This document shows positions 61,422-64,000 of a DNA stretch of 64,000 bases, piece by piece (position 1 is the stretch's first letter; every line of letters starts with the position of its first letter). The stretch is taken from positions 157,552-221,551 of the forward strand of contig JAPLSB010000005.1 in the NCBI GenBank assembly GCA_026398875.1, in the 5' to 3' direction. A program made the position numbers and the translations under genes. Origin of the DNA: Gammaproteobacteria bacterium. Lineage in GTDB: Bacteria > Pseudomonadota > Gammaproteobacteria > Nevskiales > Nevskiaceae. The notes under the pieces were generated by a model. That model did not search any database. It was not told where the DNA came from and saw only the letters and a list, made by a program, of their open reading frames with translations.

Positions 61422-62144
61422 ATGACCGTCATCGGATCAGCCGCAGCACGCAACCGCTTGCTGGCCAAGCTGCAGGCCGTCGATCTGGAGCGGCTGTTGC
61501 CGCATCTGACCGAGGTTCCGCTGCGGCTGGGCGCGACCTTGTACGAGTCCGGGGAAAAGCCCGATTCGGTCTGCTTCCCGGCAACGGCCATCGTGTCGAT
61601 GATGTTCGGGCTGGCGTCGGGTGCCGGCGCCGAAGTCGCCGCAATCGGCAATGAAGGCATGGTCGGCGTGTCGCAGCTGCTTGGCGGGCAGTCGATGCCG
61701 GGGTTCGCGACGGTACGGGCTTCCGGTGTCGGCTACCGCATCGATGCCGGCATCCTCCGGCAAGCGTTTGGCCAGTCGCCCCATCTGCGGCGCCTGCTGC
61801 TGCGTTACACGCAGGCGCTGATGACGCAGATCACGCAGGCGGCGGTCTGCAATCGCAGCCACAACACCGAGCAGCAGCTGTGCGGCTGGTTGCTGGCCAC
61901 GCTCGACCGCGGTGCATCCGGCGAACTGGTGATGACCCAGGAACTGGTTGCCGGCGCGCTCGGCGTGCGTCGCGAAAGCATTTCCGAAGCCGCCGGCCGG
62001 TTGCAGCGCGCCAACCTGATCTTCTATCGCCGAGGCCATATCTCGGTGCTTGACCGCGCGGCGCTGGAAAGCCGCAGCTGCGAGTGCTACGCCGTGGTCA
62101 AGCGCGAAGTCGCGCGCCTGCTGGGCGAGCCGCTGCCGCGCTAG
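61422..62144 (+). CDS. Crp/Fnr family transcriptional regulator
   Basis: Regulator of 240 residues with a cupin-like effector domain (about 15-140) and a winged HTH (about 165-235; MTQELVAGALGVRRESISEAAGRLQ). The Glu and Arg that grip cAMP in CRP are not evident (the loop reads AAIGNEGMVGVSQLLGGQS), nor is the FNR cysteine set, so the ligand is unknown. This subtype often sits beside REC-PAS regulators. It is transcribed with the kinase and response regulator. Confidence 0.9.
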   Translation: MTVIGSAAARNRLLAKLQAVDLERLLPHLTEVPLRLGATLYESGEKPDSVCFPATAIVSMMFGLASGAGAEVAAIGNEGMVGVSQLLGGQSMPGFATVRASGVGYRIDAGILRQAFGQSPHLRRLLLRYTQALMTQITQAAVCNRSHNTEQQLCGWLLATLDRGASGELVMTQELVAGALGVRRESISEAAGRLQRANLIFYRRGHISVLDRAALESRSCECYAVVKREVARLLGEPLPR

Positions 62145-62174
62145 TACGCCGCTGGCGACCCGGCGGCCACGCAC

Positions 62175-62855
62175 TCAGCGCATCGGCAGGCGCACGTAGT
62201 GCTCCACCGCGTCGATCCGCTGACCGTTCCAGTAGTAGCGGAAGTGCGGCCCCTGGATGACCGGATTCAGCGCGCGTGGCCGCAGCACGGCGACACAGGT
62301 CCGGTGCTGCGGATCGCGGACGCTGGGATAGGCGATGCCCCACAGCCGCGCGGCACGGGCGCGGGCGCCGAAAGCCTGGCTGGCGGCGTAGCGGTCGGGA
62401 TCGAGCAGGGCGTCGGCGTCGGCCGGCAGCGCCGACATCGGCTGCGCGAGCGTGGTCGTGTAGCAGCGCATTTCCAGCGTTTCGCGCGGGATGCCCGCGT
62501 CGCGCAGGAAACGCTCGCGGTGATGGCAGGTTTCGGCAATCGCGGTATCGACGTCGCAGGCGGCGTAATAGACGCCAAAGCTGCCGTCGGTGAAACGCGA
62601 CGGTGACGGATGGCAGAACGCCGCCATGATCGGCGTGCAGCCGGGGCCGAAAACGGCATCTTCGCGCGCCACCATCGCGATGCTGCCGAGTTCGTTGCGC
62701 AGCCTCGGGTTGGTCAGGCCTTCGAGTTCGGCGAGCAGTTCCAGTTCGTCGGCGTCGCGCGCCGTATCGAACAGGGTGACGGTCGGGTAGCGGCTCGGCA
62801 CCAGACGATGCACCGGGCCGGCGATCGTGAGCTCGGCACCGGCCGGCTCAGCCAC
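62175..62855 (-). CDS. RES-domain toxin
   Basis: Protein of about 226 residues with a RES domain. VHRLVPSRYP holds the conserved Arg, FTDGSFGVYYAACDVDTAIAE the Tyr and Glu, and the C-terminal GQRIDAVEHYVRL is usual. Characterised RES toxins (ParT, MbcT, Res) deplete NAD+ or modify proteins by an ADP-ribosyltransferase-like fold. The start is a GTG at 62853-62855 that overlaps the antitoxin stop by 8 bases, so translation is coupled and probably weak. Confidence 0.9.
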   Translation of the reverse strand: MAEPAGAELTIAGPVHRLVPSRYPTVTLFDTARDADELELLAELEGLTNPRLRNELGSIAMVAREDAVFGPGCTPIMAAFCHPSPSRFTDGSFGVYYAACDVDTAIAETCHHRERFLRDAGIPRETLEMRCYTTTLAQPMSALPADADALLDPDRYAASQAFGARARAARLWGIAYPSVRDPQHRTCVAVLRPRALNPVIQGPHFRYYWNGQRIDAVEHYVRLPMR

Positions 62856-63291
62856 GGGCGCCGTCGAGCACGCCGCGCACCACGTAGAGATCGGCGACCT
62901 GACCGCCGAGCAGCCGATCCAGCGGTGGCTGGCCGTTGAACGCCGGGCCGCTGTTGGCATTGCGCAGCCACAGCCGCTGGTTGTCCGGCGTCGGCAGCAG
63001 GATCTGCAGCGCCTTGTGGATGCCCAGCAGATAGCTGATGCGCTCGACGGTGTCGGCCGACAGCGGCAGCAGGCCGGTCTCGTCCGCCTGCTTGCGCCAG
63101 CGCTGCAGGCTGCGCGGCACGCTGCCGAGCAGGCGCGCCAGCTGTTCCTGATTGATCTGCCAGTGGGCGGCGATGGCCAAGGCTTCGCGCAGCCCCAGCG
63201 CATTGCGCCGGGCGCTTCGCTCCGCATCAGCCGCCGGCGGTACGGCCGGCTTCGGCCAGCGGGCGGCGGGTTCCCTCACTTGAAGCACCAT
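62848..63291 (-). CDS. Xre/MbcA/ParS antitoxin
   Basis: Protein of 147 residues. An Xre-like HTH covers about 45-85 (INQEQLARLLGSVPRSLQRW), and the C-terminal toxin-binding domain (DUF2384-type) about 90-145 includes LDRLLGGQVADLYVVRGVLDGARG. The ATG at 63291 has CAGGAG at a good distance. It precedes and overlaps the RES toxin. Two near-identical palindromes just upstream (63311-63352) are the probable autoregulatory operator. Confidence 0.9.
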   Translation of the reverse strand: MVLQVREPAARWPKPAVPPAADAERSARRNALGLREALAIAAHWQINQEQLARLLGSVPRSLQRWRKQADETGLLPLSADTVERISYLLGIHKALQILLPTPDNQRLWLRNANSGPAFNGQPPLDRLLGGQVADLYVVRGVLDGARG

Positions 63292-63310
63292 GGGATGGGC
63301 TCCTGAATTG

Positions 63311-63352
63311 CGACGATTGTCGGCTTGAAAACTGATCGTGCGACAAATGTCG
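63311..63352. promoter_or_regulatory. Paired palindromic operator of the RES/Xre operon
   Basis: cgacgattgtcg (63311-63322) and cgacaaatgtcg (63341-63352). The second read on the other strand is cgacatttgtcg, identical to the first at 10 of 12 positions. Centres are 30 bases apart, about three helical turns, 20-61 bases ahead of the antitoxin start. Confidence 0.65.
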
Positions 63353-63392
63353 TGGCTTCGCAAGCCTGGGCGCAGGCGCCGCCGGCCTGGCC

Positions 63393-63560
63393 TCAGGCCA
63401 TCAACTGCAGGCTGGCCAGCCGCGCGTACAGGCCGCCATTGGCGATCAGCTCGGCCGGCGTGCCGATCTCGACGATCTTGCCGGCGTCCATGACCACCTC
63501 TAGCCCGCTCTGGGCGTACTGCCCGCCTCCGCGACGGGCGGACATACCGGGCCGGGTCAT
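63393..63560 (-). pseudogene. 3' remnant of an ABC exporter ATPase
   Basis: The last 37 or so codons of a 55-codon frame read EVVMDAGKIVEIGTPAELI then ANGGLYARLASLQLMA, the C-terminal end of the ATPase domain of an MsbA/lipid-A-exporter-type ABC protein (after the H-loop). All the rest (membrane domain, Walker A, signature, Walker B) is missing; upstream residues MTRPGMSARRGGGQYAQSG are unrelated. The break is near 63500, where composition also changes. It is most likely the stump of a gene cut by an insertion or rearrangement. Confidence 0.7.
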
Positions 63561-63762
63561 TCGACTTCTCATTTCCTAGTGTGACGTTCGTCGTAGGTGA
63601 GTTCTTCCCGAATCGAAAACGCCACTTTCCCGTACCAGCCTCGATCCGCGAGAATGAGGCCCGTCGTAAGTCAAGCGTCGATAGTTATATGCGTCTATAG
63701 GTACGCCGATGTCCGCTTCAGCGGCGTCAGCCAGCGGATACCATTTTTCGGAGAAAACAATA

Positions 63763-64000
63763 ATGAAGTTATTCAGGGTGCTGATACGCGTTGTGTTGAT
63801 GTGCGTGGCTACAACATTCACAACGAGCCTGTGGGCGCAATCGACCGAGGACATCACAGCCCCGACCGTCAGTGCGGTTCGAGTTTTGACGCCGGTAATA
63901 GACGCGACGACTGGAGCAGCAACGCTGACAGTGGAAGTCGATGCGAGAGACGATATATCGGGGGTTTCGTATGTATTTTTACAATACATCAGCCCTACTG
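63763..64000 (+). CDS. Secreted surface protein, N-terminal part (runs off the window)
   Basis: At least 79 residues. MKLFRVLIRVVLMCVATTF leads to TTSLWAQS, a signal peptide cleaved after WA. Then comes DITAPTVSAVRVLTPVIDA and TLTVEVDARDDISGVSYVFLQY, the pattern of bacterial Ig-like or DUF-type surface repeats (DDxSGV). GGAG lies nine bases before the ATG. Codon use includes TTA, ATA, AGA and ACA, which the neighbours avoid, so it is probably horizontally acquired. The 3' end is outside the window. Confidence 0.75.
   Translation, partial: MKLFRVLIRVVLMCVATTFTTSLWAQSTEDITAPTVSAVRVLTPVIDATTGAATLTVEVDARDDISGVSYVFLQYISPT

Noticed and set aside
63325..63579. 84-residue plus-strand ORF over the ABC remnant
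   Set aside because: The opposite strand carries recognisable ABC ATPase C-terminal sequence; this frame is its complement.
63576..63989. 137-residue minus-strand ORF at the right edge
   Set aside because: It is antisense to a plus-strand gene with a good ribosome site and signal peptide, and has no features of its own.

Overview
The window is a high-GC chromosomal segment of a Gammaproteobacterium. This is inferred from gene content: a complete, unbroken division and cell-wall (dcw) cluster with murB between murC and ddl, followed by lpxC, dciA, an M23 peptidase, secA and argJ; yacG/zapD/coaE next to a prepilin peptidase; and a methylthioribose salvage block. Lineages of the Nevskiales/Xanthomonadales type fit best, but no taxonomic marker here settles it. 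No rRNA, tRNA, CRISPR array, complete IS element or prophage was seen.

Layout. 1-3.5 kb: mtnB-mtnD-mtnC (methionine salvage, minus strand) and the Mg2+ transporter mgtE. 3.6-9.3 kb: rpmB-rpmG, radC, coaBC-dut, an argB broken by an in-frame amber codon, then a minus-strand pair (metallo-beta-lactamase-fold hydrolase and BtuF-like binding protein). 9.36-9.7 kb: an RNase P RNA whose 5' part is canonical but whose conserved 3' block is not recognisable. 10-29.2 kb: mraZ-rsmH-ftsL-ftsI-murE-murF-mraY-murD-ftsW-murG-murC-murB-ddl-ftsQ-ftsA-ftsZ, then lpxC. Most junctions overlap by 1-4 bases, and repeats upstream look like MraZ boxes. 29.2-36.8 kb: dciA, M23 peptidase, secA, argJ, a dienelactone-hydrolase-family gene and a Nudix/ThiE-like fusion. 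36.8-45.7 kb: a TetR/MpaB-type oxygenase divergon, yacG-zapD-coaE-pilD, pirin, DoxX and azoreductase genes facing a LysR regulator, then GFA, VOC and Cys-cluster proteins. 45.7-56.4 kb: an exported RidA/flavin amine oxidase pair, a GST-like protein, an ABC-F ATPase, an M20 peptidase, a HiPIP and a large S8 protease with six Calx-beta repeats. 56.7-62.1 kb: an Amt transporter and a sensory group (BLUF photoreceptor, PAS histidine kinase with a degenerate receiver, REC-PAS response regulator, Crp/Fnr regulator). 62.2-64 kb: a RES/Xre toxin-antitoxin pair, the 3' stump of an ABC exporter, and a visibly lower-GC stretch that opens a secreted surface protein cut by the window edge.

Function. The dcw block makes the peptidoglycan precursor from UDP-MurNAc to lipid II and builds the divisome; lpxC commits to lipid A, and zapD and yacG extend the division/housekeeping theme. 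The accessory part (34.7 kb onward) holds small regulator-plus-enzyme units, each with a readable palindromic operator, and three loci of a dispersed palindromic repeat family. The best candidates for undescribed biology are the blue-light/two-component neighbourhood at 58.1-62.1 kb, the odd rnpB 3' end, the palindromic repeat family, and the junction at the right edge.
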